DNA from: Isoptericola croceus
GTDB lineage: Bacteria; Actinomycetota; Actinomycetes; Actinomycetales; Cellulomonadaceae
DNA: 64,000 bases
Direction: 5' to 3'
Assembly (NCBI RefSeq): GCF_029382255.1
Contig: NZ_JARLLG010000002.1
Span: 1-64,000 of the forward strand
A program made the translations under genes and the position numbers. Shown piece by piece: positions 53,909 through 63,600 of this stretch (position 1 is the stretch's first letter; every line of letters starts with the position of its first letter). The notes beneath the pieces were generated by a model that was given only the letters and a program-made list of their open reading frames with translations, made no database searches and was not told where the DNA came from.

Positions 53909-54856
53909 CTAGCCCTTTCCGTTGTCCGGGCGCCGAGAAGGCTGCTGGGGTCGCACGTGTCGGGATGTGTACCGGCGAGGTCTCTGCGGTTCCTCGACGT
54001 GCACGGAGGTCTGTTCTCGTTCCGAGAAGGCGCGTTCGAGGATCGTCCGGGCCTCCTCTGGTTTGTCCTTGGCGATGGCCCACGCCCACTTGCGATACCG
54101 GAGCGCGACGTCCTCGGCGGGTCCGTCGAGCACCAACCGGCCGTGGTTCAACCAGATGGCACGGGTGCAGGACTCCTCGATCGTCTGCGCGGCATGGCTG
54201 ACGAGGAACACCGTGCCTGCGCTCTGACGGAGTCCCTGCATGCGAGCCTCGCTGCGCTCCTTGAACGCGGCGTCGCCCGTGGCGAGGGCCTCGTCGATGA
54301 GGAGGATGTGGGGATTGGCGGCCGTGGCGATCGCGAAACGGAGCCGTGCCCCCATGCCAGAGGAGTACGTCTTCATCGGCAGGTAGATCGACTTGCCCAG
54401 GCCGGCGAGCTCCTTGACCTCGGGCACTGCGGCCTGTGCCTGCTCCGGTGAGAGCCCCATGGCGAGGCACCCCAGCCGGATGTTCTGTTCGCCCGACAGG
54501 TCGGGGACGAGGGCGGCGTTCACCCCGATGAGGACCGGCGTGCTCTCGGCAAGGACCCGTCCTTTGGCCGGGTTCTCCAGTCCGGCGATGATGCGGAGCA
54601 GGGTGCTCTTGCCCGAGCCGTTCTGCCCGACGATGCCCACCTGTTCTCCCGACCGCGCGACGAACGAGATCCCCGACAGGGCCCGCACGACCACCTTCGG
54701 ATCGTTACCCAGCACCGCACGCGTCGCACGAGCGACCGGGTTGGTGCGACGTCGGCGCTCGGCGGCGTCCGTCGACGGGACCCGGTAGCGCACGTGGACG
54801 TCCTGCACGGCCACCGTGGCGTGGGCAAACGGATCGACCTGATCAGGCTCGGCCAT
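53909..54856 (-). CDS. Polysaccharide export ABC transporter ATPase (Wzt/TagH type)
   Basis: 315 aa. Walker A IVGQNGSGKSTLLR (about 88-101), the family segments GVNAALVPDLSGEQNI and TYSSGMGARLRFAIA (signature), Walker B ILLIDEALATGD. The Wzt carbohydrate-binding C-terminal domain is absent; a short basic tail with Arg/Pro/His residues ends the protein, so chain-end recognition may differ. It overlaps the permease gene by 14 bases. Confidence 0.93.
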   Translation of the reverse strand: MAEPDQVDPFAHATVAVQDVHVRYRVPSTDAAERRRRTNPVARATRAVLGNDPKVVVRALSGISFVARSGEQVGIVGQNGSGKSTLLRIIAGLENPAKGRVLAESTPVLIGVNAALVPDLSGEQNIRLGCLAMGLSPEQAQAAVPEVKELAGLGKSIYLPMKTYSSGMGARLRFAIATAANPHILLIDEALATGDAAFKERSEARMQGLRQSAGTVFLVSHAAQTIEESCTRAIWLNHGRLVLDGPAEDVALRYRKWAWAIAKDKPEEARTILERAFSEREQTSVHVEEPQRPRRYTSRHVRPQQPSRRPDNGKG

Positions 54857-55796
54857 ATGACTCCTCCCCGTGCCAGAAGAAGAGGAAGCCGAATGCCAGT
54901 GCACCGAGGGACCACGACGTCAGGCCGATCCATGTCGACGCCTCCGGCACGGTGGCGTAGAGCAGGCAGTCCCGCGCGGCGTCCAGCACCATGTACATGG
55001 GGTTGGCCTCCATGAGGCCCACGATCCACGGGAACTTCTCGAAGCGGTCGATCGAGAAGAAGACTGCCGAGGTGTAGAGCCAGATGCGCATCCCGACGCT
55101 GATGAGCTGTGAGATGTCTGGAAGAACCGTCGTCAGCCGAGCGAAGAACAGGGCGATGCCCGTCGCGAGGCACGTCTGCAGGGCGAGCACCAGCGGGAAG
55201 AGCAGGGCCGCTCTGGTCCAGGTCTCGTTCTCGGGCAACGTGACGATCAGCAGCAGCATCGCTGCGATCGTCGGCACGAGGTTCAGAACCCCCCGCAGGA
55301 CGACGGAGATCGGGAGAGATGCCCGAGGGAACGAGAAGGCGCGGATCAGGTTGCGCCCGGTCTGGATCGACCTCGCGCCACCTCTGACGCACTGCGTGGT
55401 GAACTGGAACAGGAAGACACCGATCACCAGGTAGCCGAGGAAGTTGTCGATGTCGCGACGCGTGTCCAGGATCAGGCCGAAGATGAGGTAGTACGCCAAC
55501 CCGTTGAGGATCGGGTTGATGATCATCCACGCCTGCCCGAGCACCGTCTCGCGTGTGCCGCTGGAGACCTTGGCGCGAGCCTCTGCCCACAGGAAGTGCC
55601 GCCGGCTCCAGAGCTGGGCCAGGTACTCACGGACCGGTGGCCGTGCGCCCACCTGCTTGAGCCGACCTGCGGACACCACCTCGAGCGAAACCGGCTGCTC
55701 GCGAAAGATCTCGGCATAGAGGTCTGCAGCATCAGCCGGCGTCTTCACAGCAGACGTCGGTCGCGACGCGGGGACCGGTTGAGTCATTGCGTGCAT
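54843..55796 (-). CDS. Polysaccharide export ABC permease (Wzm/TagG type)
   Basis: About 317 aa. A soluble N-terminal region of about 75 residues precedes six transmembrane helices in an ABC-2 membrane fold (first helix near 95-115, WMIINPILNGLAYYLIFG). Characteristic of O-antigen and teichoic-acid exporters. ATG 55796 or 55787 are close choices; the frame extends to 55856. Divergent from rfbB with a short promoter gap of about 120 bp. First gene of the export/wecB operon. Confidence 0.9.
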   Translation of the reverse strand: MHAMTQPVPASRPTSAVKTPADAADLYAEIFREQPVSLEVVSAGRLKQVGARPPVREYLAQLWSRRHFLWAEARAKVSSGTRETVLGQAWMIINPILNGLAYYLIFGLILDTRRDIDNFLGYLVIGVFLFQFTTQCVRGGARSIQTGRNLIRAFSFPRASLPISVVLRGVLNLVPTIAAMLLLIVTLPENETWTRAALLFPLVLALQTCLATGIALFFARLTTVLPDISQLISVGMRIWLYTSAVFFSIDRFEKFPWIVGLMEANPMYMVLDAARDCLLYATVPEASTWIGLTSWSLGALAFGFLFFWHGEESYGRA

Positions 55797-55828
55797 CGTA
55801 GTTGCCCGGGTCTGTCTTCGTGCGGTGA

Positions 55829-56914
<1,086 letters not shown>

Positions 56915-56929
56915 GCCCGGGCGACCAGG

Positions 56930-57547
56930 TCAGCCGCGCAGCGACGCCACGTACGCCTCGACCGCCTCGACGGTGGGCAGCAGGCCCTGCTGCTCGGCCT
57001 CGGCCAGGCTCGGTGCCGCCCTGTCCTTCTCCGAGAGCTGCGGCGTCAGCGGCGAACCGTCGCGCGCCGTCGTCGGCCACTCGATGCCGACGGCCGGGTC
57101 CAGCGGGTGGATGCCGTGCTCACGCTTCGGGGCGTAGCCGGACGAGCACAGGTACAGGACCGTCGAGTCGTCCTCCAGCGCCATGAAGGCGTGGCCGAGG
57201 CCCTCGCCGAGGTAGATGGCCCGCCGGTCGGCGTCGTCGAGCAGCACCGAGTCCCACCGGCCGAACGTCGGCGAGCCGACACGGACGTCGACCACGACGT
57301 CGAGCACCGCACCCCGGGCGCAGGTGACGTACTTGGCCTGCCCCGGAGGGACGTCCGCGAGATGGATCCCGCGCAGCACCCCCGCTGCGGAGACGGAGCA
57401 GTTGGCCTGCTGCAGGTCCAACGGGTAGCCGACCGCCTCGACGAAGGGGCCGGACTTGAACCACTCGAGAAACACGCCGCGCGGATCGCCGAACTGCTTC
57501 GGGGTGATCTCGAACGCGTCGGGCACGGACAGCTCGCGGATCTGCAC
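56930..57547 (-). CDS. rfbC: dTDP-4-dehydrorhamnose 3,5-epimerase
   Basis: 205 aa cupin enzyme, third step of the rhamnose pathway. FGDPRGVFLEWFKS, the catalytic His in VLRGIHLADVPPGQAKYVTC and DVRVGSPTFGRW, and LGHAFMALEDDS are family motifs. GTG 57547 is the start (GGCGACCT upstream). Convergent with rfbB (15-bp gap) and divergent from rfbD (46-bp gap). Confidence 0.95.
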   Translation of the reverse strand: MQIRELSVPDAFEITPKQFGDPRGVFLEWFKSGPFVEAVGYPLDLQQANCSVSAAGVLRGIHLADVPPGQAKYVTCARGAVLDVVVDVRVGSPTFGRWDSVLLDDADRRAIYLGEGLGHAFMALEDDSTVLYLCSSGYAPKREHGIHPLDPAVGIEWPTTARDGSPLTPQLSEKDRAAPSLAEAEQQGLLPTVEAVEAYVASLRG

Positions 57548-57580
57548 AGGTCGCCCCCCAGGTCGGCATTCGGTCGCACC

Positions 57581-57594
57581 TAGGATGCTACGTG
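57581..57594 (+). promoter_or_regulatory. Leaderless -10 of rfbD
   Basis: TAGGAT, 7 bases, GTG at 57594, no ribosome-binding site. The 46-bp divergent gap with rfbC holds both promoters. Confidence 0.5.
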
Positions 57595-58457
57595 TGCCCT
57601 CCGTAGCGAAGCCCCGCCCCTGGGTCGTCGTCGGCGCGGGCGGGATGCTGGGCCGCGACGTCGTCGAGGCGCTCACCCGCTCCGGCGCTGACGTGCGGGG
57701 CCTTGCCCACTCCGGCCTCGACGTGACCGAGGCCGAGGCCGCCCGCCGAGCGCTCGCCGGTGCCGCCGTCGTCGTCAACTGCGCGGCGTGGACCGCCGTG
57801 GACGACGCGGAGACCCACGAGGCCGAGGCGTTCGCCGTCAACGCCACCGGTGCGGCCAACCTGGCGCGAGCAGCGCACGCCACCGGCGCGAGGATCGTCC
57901 ACGTCTCGACGGACTACGTGTTCGACGGCGCCGCCACCGAGCCGTACGCGGAGGGCGCTGCGCTGGCGCCCCGCTCGGCCTACGGGCGGACCAAGGCCGC
58001 GGGGGAGCGGGCGGTGCGTACCGAGGCACCCGACCACCTCATCGTGCGGACCGCGTGGCTCTACGGAGCCCACGGCGGCTGCTTCCCGAAGACGATGGCG
58101 CGCCTGGCCGCCGAGCGCGACCGGCTCGCCGTCGTCGACGACCAGGTCGGCCAGCCCACGTGGACGTGTGATCTCGCAGACCTGATCGTCCGGGTCGTCG
58201 AGGCGGACGCTCCCGCAGGGACCTACCACGGCACGTCGTCAGGGCAGACGTCGTGGCACGGCTTCGCGCGGCGCGTCCTGGCCTCGGCGGGGCTCGAGAC
58301 GCCCGTCGACGCGACCACGAGCGACATGTTCCCCCGGCCGGCCCCGCGTCCCGCGTACTCGGTGCTGGGGCACGATGCCCTGCGCGCCGTCGGCGTCGCG
58401 CCGATCGGCCACTGGGCCGACCGCTGGGACGTCGCGGCGCACGACGTCCTCGGGTAG
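57594..58457 (+). CDS. rfbD: dTDP-4-dehydrorhamnose reductase
   Basis: 287 aa SDR, last step to dTDP-L-rhamnose. NAD(P) site VVVGAGGMLGRDVV, VVNCAAWTAVDDAE, HVSTDYVFDG and catalytic YGRTKAAGE. Start at GTG 57594 fits the leaderless promoter; ATG 57585 in frame is alternative. Ends 4 bases from the convergent rfbA stop. Confidence 0.94.
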   Translation: MPSVAKPRPWVVVGAGGMLGRDVVEALTRSGADVRGLAHSGLDVTEAEAARRALAGAAVVVNCAAWTAVDDAETHEAEAFAVNATGAANLARAAHATGARIVHVSTDYVFDGAATEPYAEGAALAPRSAYGRTKAAGERAVRTEAPDHLIVRTAWLYGAHGGCFPKTMARLAAERDRLAVVDDQVGQPTWTCDLADLIVRVVEADAPAGTYHGTSSGQTSWHGFARRVLASAGLETPVDATTSDMFPRPAPRPAYSVLGHDALRAVGVAPIGHWADRWDVAAHDVLG

Positions 58458-58461
58458 GAGC

Positions 58462-59325
58462 TCACTCCTCGAGCAGCCCGAGCAGGTAGGTGCCGTACCC
58501 GCTCTTGACGAGCCCTTCCGCCCGGACGCGCAGTTCGTCGTCGGAGAGGAAACCGCGCCGCCAGGCGACCTCCTCCGGTGCGCCGATCTTGAGGCCCTGG
58601 CGCTGCTCGACCGTGCGCACGAAGTCGCTGGCATCGATGAGGGAGTCGAAGGTGCCGGTGTCCAGCCACGCCGTGCCCCGCGGCAGGACCTCGACGTGCA
58701 GGCGACCCTCGCGCAGGTACGCGCGGTTGATGTCGGTGATCTCGTACTCACCACGCGCGGACGGCTCGAGGCTCTTGGCGATCTCGACCACGTCGTGGTC
58801 GTAGAAGTACAGGCCGGGTACGGCGTAGCTGGACCTCGGGACGGCAGGCTTCTCCTCGAGGGACATCGCGCGGCCGGCGTCGTCGAACTCCACCACGCCG
58901 TACGCCGACGGCTCGGCGACCCGGTAGGCGAAGATCGAGCCGCCGTCGACGTCCGTGAAGCGCTGGAGCTGGTCGCCCAGACCCTGGCCGTAGAAGATGT
59001 TGTCACCGAGCACGAGCGCGGCGGCCCCGCCGGCCAGGAAGTCCTCGCCCAGCACGAACGCCTGCGCCAGGCCGTCCGGCCGCTCCTGGACCGTGTACTC
59101 GATCGAGATGCCGAACTGGGAACCGTCACCGAGGAGCCGCCGGAACTGCTCGGCTTCGTGCGGCGTGGTGATCACCAGGATGTCCCGGATGCCCGCCAGC
59201 ATCAGCGTCGACAACGGGTAGTAGATCATCGGCTTGTCGTACACCGGCACGAGCTGCTTGCTCACGCCCAGGGTGATCGGGTGCAGTCGGGTGCCGGACC
59301 CGCCGGCCAGGATGATTCCTCGCAT
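58462..59325 (-). CDS. rfbA: Glucose-1-phosphate thymidylyltransferase
   Basis: 287 aa, first step of dTDP-rhamnose synthesis (dTTP + glucose-1-phosphate). Motifs [45 protein letters not shown] and [11 protein letters not shown]-like [13 protein letters not shown] 59325. The 257-bp upstream gap to 59583 has no recognised gene. Confidence 0.96.
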   Translation of the reverse strand: MRGIILAGGSGTRLHPITLGVSKQLVPVYDKPMIYYPLSTLMLAGIRDILVITTPHEAEQFRRLLGDGSQFGISIEYTVQERPDGLAQAFVLGEDFLAGGAAALVLGDNIFYGQGLGDQLQRFTDVDGGSIFAYRVAEPSAYGVVEFDDAGRAMSLEEKPAVPRSSYAVPGLYFYDHDVVEIAKSLEPSARGEYEITDINRAYLREGRLHVEVLPRGTAWLDTGTFDSLIDASDFVRTVEQRQGLKIGAPEEVAWRRGFLSDDELRVRAEGLVKSGYGTYLLGLLEE

Positions 59326-59582
59326 AGGCGGGATGATGTCAGAGGACGTCACGGAGCGCCTTTCATCCGTGGCCGTGCCACGGCTTCTTCTTCGTGTGTG
59401 TCCGTGTGACGCCGCCTCGAGCTGGTGAGAAGGTCGACGGGGCTGGTCAGGCGAAGGTCCTACCGAATCGCTGGCGGGCTCCCTGAGCGACCGCGGACCC
59501 GCCACGACCCGAGACGCTGGCGGGCGCCCGCGCAAGCCTGAGCCGGAGGTGACGGCGCCGAGTCGGAGTGTCGTGTCCACCT

Positions 59583-61331
59583 TCAGGCGCGAACGTAGTG
59601 GAACCCTCGACCCCGCCGCGATGGCCAGGCAGGCTTGACGATGCCCTCGTCCTCAAGACGCCGAAGCGCCGCTCCCATGTTCGTGGGGTCCGCTCCTACC
59701 AGGCCGCCCAGCTCGGCCGAGCTGATCCGGCCACGTGCCGTGACATAGTCGCGCCCGAGTGCGTCTCGGGAAGGGGTGCGGCGGCGGTGGCCGAGCTGCT
59801 CGTCGAGCTCGTGCAAGGCACCTTTCGCGGCGACGGTGAGTACCCAGGCAGGCTCAGCCGACTCCGGCACGCCGGCCAGCGAGTCGATGAGCGGCGCATT
59901 TTCGATCCGCACGCGTGCGAGCCGCCTGAGCGCGCCGGCCGCAGCAGCGGCCGTGTCCTGGATCAGATGGGCTGCTCTCAGGGCGTCGGTCCAACCTCGG
60001 TCGACGAGCTGGCGCAGGATCAGCAGCGAGTTGAGGTTATCCGCTTCGTCCGACGGATCAAGCCGCGCCAACCAGGCGATCCATGGCTGGTCGACATCGT
60101 CGCTGGTCAACAGGGTCCTGACACTCGGTCCGCTGATCTCGACGATCTCGGGCTGCGGGTTGCCTCGACGGACCATGTCGCCGACCATCCGGTCAACCCC
60201 AATCCCCTCGCGTTCAGCGATGCGGAGTGCCGCGAGAAGTTCCGCCAGCGAGCGGTTCCGGGAACGCGACGGGTGCGTGATGATGTTCTCCGGCGACACT
60301 CCGCCGACGAAGCTGCCTGGGCTCGTCACGCGAAGGGACGAGCCGACGTGCTCGACCACTGTGGGGTCCTGGACGGCCCACTCTCGGTGTGCGATGCCGT
60401 TGACGATCGCCTCGCGGGCTGCCCGCAGTGGTATCTCACGCTGTTGTCCGATCACGAGTCCGTGCTGGACGTGAATCAGCGGCGTGCTCGACTCCAGTGC
60501 CGTAAAGACCTCGCCGAGCTCCTCGAGGAGCGCGCGTTCGCGTCGGCGGACCCGGACGAGACTGTCGCCTCCGGGGTGCTGCCGTCGGATGTAGTCGAGG
60601 CACGGGTCGCCGCGTCCCACGAACGCGATCACGCCGGCGTTGGTCAGGCAACCTCCAGGCGAGACGACGTTGAGTCGACGCAACAGGTCGATGTCGGACT
60701 GGCGCGCCAGGTCGACGGAGTGTTGCTCGCCCGAGGCTTCAAGGAAATCTCGTGCATGCTGCAGGGCGGCCGGACGGGCCTGGTCGGTGCGGACGGTCGA
60801 TTCCTCACGCGACCAGTCGTAGTCCAGGACCGACATCCGTTTCGCGTGCCAGGTATGCGGGTCGACCTCGACACAGTGGTCCCCGACCCGCCACTTGACC
60901 CGTCCGTTGACACGGATCGGCTCGATCGCGCGTGGAGACACGACGACCAGCAGGCGGTGGCCGCGACAGGCGTGGGCTTCGATGTCGACGGTGAGGGCGC
61001 GGCCGCTCAACTCCCAGATGCGGTGTCGCAGCCACTCGACATCCAGAGACGTACCAACGAGTTCCCCAGCGTTGGAGACCCCGACAATGAGAGCGCCGCC
61101 ACCAGGCGTGTTGGCCATGCATGCTGCTGCCGCCGTGAGGTCCTTGGCCGCTTGTTCGTTGTGCGGCTGGCTCGGTCCCACCGCACCGCTCCTGTCGCGC
61201 CGGCCGTGTTCCTCCTTGAGGTCGACGACCTGGCGCTCAACGGCGTCATCGACCGGTTCTCCGTTGTCGAGGGCAGCCAGGATCGCCTGCACAGCCATGC
61301 TGACCTGGCTGCTGCCGAAAAGTGTGCTCAT
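59583..61331 (-). CDS. AlbA_2/Schlafen-type ATP-binding protein with C-terminal winged helix
   Basis: 582 aa. The AlbA_2 domain (about 35-165) has [11 protein letters not shown] and [20 protein letters not shown], hallmark of Schlafen AAA_4 predicted ATP-binding domains. A GHKL-like C-terminal unit follows: [17 protein letters not shown] (N-box-like), [15 protein letters not shown] and [11 protein letters not shown]. The last 65 residues form a winged helix ([20 protein letters not shown]). Relatives act as transcription regulators or in phage defence. It stands alone. The 23-bp inverted repeat at 61338-61391 lies just upstream. Confidence 0.78.
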   Translation of the reverse strand: MSTLFGSSQVSMAVQAILAALDNGEPVDDAVERQVVDLKEEHGRRDRSGAVGPSQPHNEQAAKDLTAAAACMANTPGGGALIVGVSNAGELVGTSLDVEWLRHRIWELSGRALTVDIEAHACRGHRLLVVVSPRAIEPIRVNGRVKWRVGDHCVEVDPHTWHAKRMSVLDYDWSREESTVRTDQARPAALQHARDFLEASGEQHSVDLARQSDIDLLRRLNVVSPGGCLTNAGVIAFVGRGDPCLDYIRRQHPGGDSLVRVRRRERALLEELGEVFTALESSTPLIHVQHGLVIGQQREIPLRAAREAIVNGIAHREWAVQDPTVVEHVGSSLRVTSPGSFVGGVSPENIITHPSRSRNRSLAELLAALRIAEREGIGVDRMVGDMVRRGNPQPEIVEISGPSVRTLLTSDDVDQPWIAWLARLDPSDEADNLNSLLILRQLVDRGWTDALRAAHLIQDTAAAAAGALRRLARVRIENAPLIDSLAGVPESAEPAWVLTVAAKGALHELDEQLGHRRRTPSRDALGRDYVTARGRISSAELGGLVGADPTNMGAALRRLEDEGIVKPAWPSRRGRGFHYVRA

Positions 61332-61337
61332 GGACCG

Positions 61338-61391
61338 CACCCCGTCCTGCCTACAATTAATATCCGTGTTAATTGTAGGCAGGACGGGGTG
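61338..61391 (-). promoter_or_regulatory. Perfect 23-bp inverted repeat over the start region of the AlbA_2 gene
   Basis: Left arm 61338-61360 (begins CACCCCGTCCTG, ends CTACAATTAA) and right arm 61369-61391 are perfectly complementary with an 8-base loop. In the message the proximal arm contains GGACGGGGTG, the only ribosome-binding-like sequence, 6 bases before the ATG. The structure could be an operator for the encoded winged helix or an RNA hairpin that hides the ribosome-binding site. Confidence 0.85.
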
Positions 61392-61422
61392 TCGGCGCTA
61401 GTTCACAACTAATCCGCGCCGT

Positions 61423-62448
61423 TCACGCCCCGGCGTCGGGCCACCTCTCGGGGTGCAGCGGCGGCTGCCCCGCCGCGATGCGCTCGATCTCCGTCACCGC
61501 GGTCTCCCCGAGGCGGCACAGCTCGTTGCCCATGGAGCCTGCGACGTGCGGTGTGAGGAGCGCGTTGGGCAGCTCCCACAGCGGGTGGTCCGCGGGCAGC
61601 GGCTCCGGGTCGGTGACGTCGAGGACGGCGTCGATGCGTCCGGTGCTGAGCTCGGCGACGAGCGCGTCGGTGTCCACGAGGGCGCCGCGGGCGGTGTTGA
61701 TCAGCGTGCCGCCGTCGGCGAGCAGCTTGAGCTGGCGCGCGCCGATCATGTGGCGCGTCTCCGGGACGTCGGGCGCGTGGATGGAGACCACCGAGCAGGT
61801 CTCCATGAGCTCGTCGAGCTCCGCGCGCCGGACCCCGAGCCCGGCGGCGTCGTCCTCGGTGAGGTACGGGTCGTAGACCACGACGTCGAGGTCGGCGGAC
61901 CGCAGGAGCTCGATCGTCAGGCGTCCGATCGTCGAGGCACCGACGATGCCCACGGCGCGACCGTTGTTGCCGGCGTCCGGGTAGGTCTCCTCGCGGTCGA
62001 TGTGGCGGCGCCGCTGCGCGTACAGCCGGGCAAAGGGCAGCGTCTGCTTGCCGGCGAGCAGGATCATCGCTGCCGCGTACTCCGCCACGGGCCGGCCGTT
62101 GGCGGAGCGCGCGTGGGTCAGCACGAGGTCGCGGTGGCGTGCGCTCTCCGGGAGCAGGCCCAGCACGTTGCCGCCGGTGTGCACGACGGCGCGCAGTCGT
62201 GGGGCGACGACGTCGAGGGGGTCGGTGAGAGCGGCAGCCCCCCAGCCGGTGAGGAGCACGTCGGTCTCGGCGAGCACGGCCCGGGCGGCGGGTGAGTCGA
62301 AGTCCTCGAGGACCTGCGGGTGGACCTCGGCCACGGCGGCGAGCCGCCGGGTCGCGGTGTCGTCGAGCAGCATGGTCGCCAGGTGCGCCGGCCGCATCGC
62401 GAGGGCGACGCGCAGCGGGGCGGTCGGGGTGGTGGGGAGAGCAGTCAC
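61423..62448 (-). CDS. D-isomer specific 2-hydroxyacid dehydrogenase family protein
   Basis: 341 aa. Rossmann core GIVGASTIGRLTIELL (about 160-175) is GxGxxG-like (G-A-S-T-I-G), then VVYDPYLTEDD; catalytic residues Arg in TARGALVD, Glu in DPEPLP and His in LTPHVAGSMG are all present. The substrate is unknown. Gene begins with GTG in a GTGA overlap with the LacI gene stop, so it is second in an operon. A near-operator word lies at its start. Confidence 0.9.
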   Translation of the reverse strand: MTALPTTPTAPLRVALAMRPAHLATMLLDDTATRRLAAVAEVHPQVLEDFDSPAARAVLAETDVLLTGWGAAALTDPLDVVAPRLRAVVHTGGNVLGLLPESARHRDLVLTHARSANGRPVAEYAAAMILLAGKQTLPFARLYAQRRRHIDREETYPDAGNNGRAVGIVGASTIGRLTIELLRSADLDVVVYDPYLTEDDAAGLGVRRAELDELMETCSVVSIHAPDVPETRHMIGARQLKLLADGGTLINTARGALVDTDALVAELSTGRIDAVLDVTDPEPLPADHPLWELPNALLTPHVAGSMGNELCRLGETAVTEIERIAAGQPPLHPERWPDAGA

Positions 62449-63488
62449 GGGATAACGATATCCTGCCGGTCCGCCGCTGGTGGGGCGGTGGACTCGCGCA
62501 CCACGAGCTGCGGCTCGGTGACCGACGACTCGAGCTCGGCCTCCCCAGCGACCAGACGTGTGAGCAGGTCGAACGCTCGCGCGCCGAGGTCCTCGAAGTC
62601 CTGGTCGACGGTGGTCAGCGAAGGCCGCCAGAGCGACACCAGCGGCTGGTCGTCGAACCCGACCACCGAGACATCCTCCGGGACGCGGACGCCCCGGTCC
62701 GACAGTGCCCGCATGAGACCGATCGCGATGTCGTCGTTCGCGCAGAACACCGCCGTGACGTCGTTGCGCGCCGCGATCCGCTCGCCCCAGCGGTAGCCGG
62801 AGGCCGCGTCCCACTCGGCGTCCATGACCTCGGGGACCGGGGCGCCGGCGTCCTGCAGCGCAGCGCGCCAGCCCTCGGTGCGGCCGGACGCCTTGCCCTC
62901 GCCCGGCCCGGCCAGGTGGTGGACGGTCCGGTGCCCCAGTCTCAGCAGGTACTCGGTGACCTGCCGGCCCGCCGCCTGCTCGTCGATGAGGGCGGCCGGG
63001 ACCGGGCCGGGCCGCCGCGAACCGCCCCCGACGACCACCATGGGCAGGCCGTCAGGGATGGACCGGGCCGCCTCGATCCCCGCGCGGTCGAACTCGAGCA
63101 CGATGGCGCCCGCTGTCGGCTGGGAGAGCGCGAGGTCCGTGGCGCGCTGCACGTGCTGGCCGTCCGACGACTCCACGAGCGTGATCGAGACCGACATCCC
63201 GGCCTTCTGCGCGGCGGCCTCGATGCCCTGCAGCGTCCGCGCGTAGCCGTAGTTCGCGGTGGCCCCGGCGAGCACCGAGACCAGCGTGAGCTTGCCGGAC
63301 CGCATCGACCGGGCGGCGACGTTGGGCCGGTAGCCCAGCTCCTGCACGGCGTGGTTGACGCGTTCGGTGAGGTCGGGCGCCACGTACTTGGTGCCGTTGA
63401 GCACGCGCGAGGCGGTCGGGACGGAGACCCCTGCTGCGCGTGCGACGTCGGCGAGAACGGGGGCGCGGTACTTCTTCGGCGCGGCCAT
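62445..63488 (-). CDS. LacI-family regulator
   Basis: 347 aa. Helix-turn-helix VLADVARAAGVSVPTASRVLNG (about 11-32), hinge helix LGYRPNVAARSMRSG, then a periplasmic-binding-like effector domain with FCANDDIAIGLMRAL and VVGFDD. Divergent from a GH43 gene whose upstream palindrome GATAACGTTATC is the likely operator. The last codons (CAG GAT ATC GTT ATC CCG) encode a near copy of this operator on the minus strand. Confidence 0.93.
   Translation of the reverse strand: MAAPKKYRAPVLADVARAAGVSVPTASRVLNGTKYVAPDLTERVNHAVQELGYRPNVAARSMRSGKLTLVSVLAGATANYGYARTLQGIEAAAQKAGMSVSITLVESSDGQHVQRATDLALSQPTAGAIVLEFDRAGIEAARSIPDGLPMVVVGGGSRRPGPVPAALIDEQAAGRQVTEYLLRLGHRTVHHLAGPGEGKASGRTEGWRAALQDAGAPVPEVMDAEWDAASGYRWGERIAARNDVTAVFCANDDIAIGLMRALSDRGVRVPEDVSVVGFDDQPLVSLWRPSLTTVDQDFEDLGARAFDLLTRLVAGEAELESSVTEPQLVVRESTAPPAADRQDIVIP
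62451..62462. promoter_or_regulatory. Near-operator at the 3' end of lacI, beside the dehydrogenase start
   Basis: GATAACGATATC, one base different from GATAACGTTATC at 63565-63576. It lies 3 bases upstream of the dehydrogenase GTG (minus strand), inside the last codons of lacI. May let the regulator control the second gene separately. Confidence 0.5.
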
Positions 63489-63564
63489 GTCTCGAGGATA
63501 CGGGCTCGGAGAATGTTTGCCCAGTGCGCCTCGCCCGAGGCCAGCAACCCATGGTCAACACCGT

Positions 63565-63576
63565 GATAACGTTATC
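63565..63576. promoter_or_regulatory. LacI-type operator GATAACGTTATC
   Basis: A perfect 12-bp palindrome in the 112-bp gap between the divergent lacI and GH43 genes, 25 bases before the GH43 start. CpG-centred palindromes of this form are typical LacI/GalR operators. Confidence 0.8.
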
Positions 63577-63600
63577 TCCCCAACGCCCAAGGAGGTCGTA

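Noticed and set aside
59326-59582. Possible small gene in the gap upstream of rfbA
   Set aside because: Open frames here are continuations or shadows of rfbA and the AlbA_2 gene; no start with a ribosome-binding site was seen.
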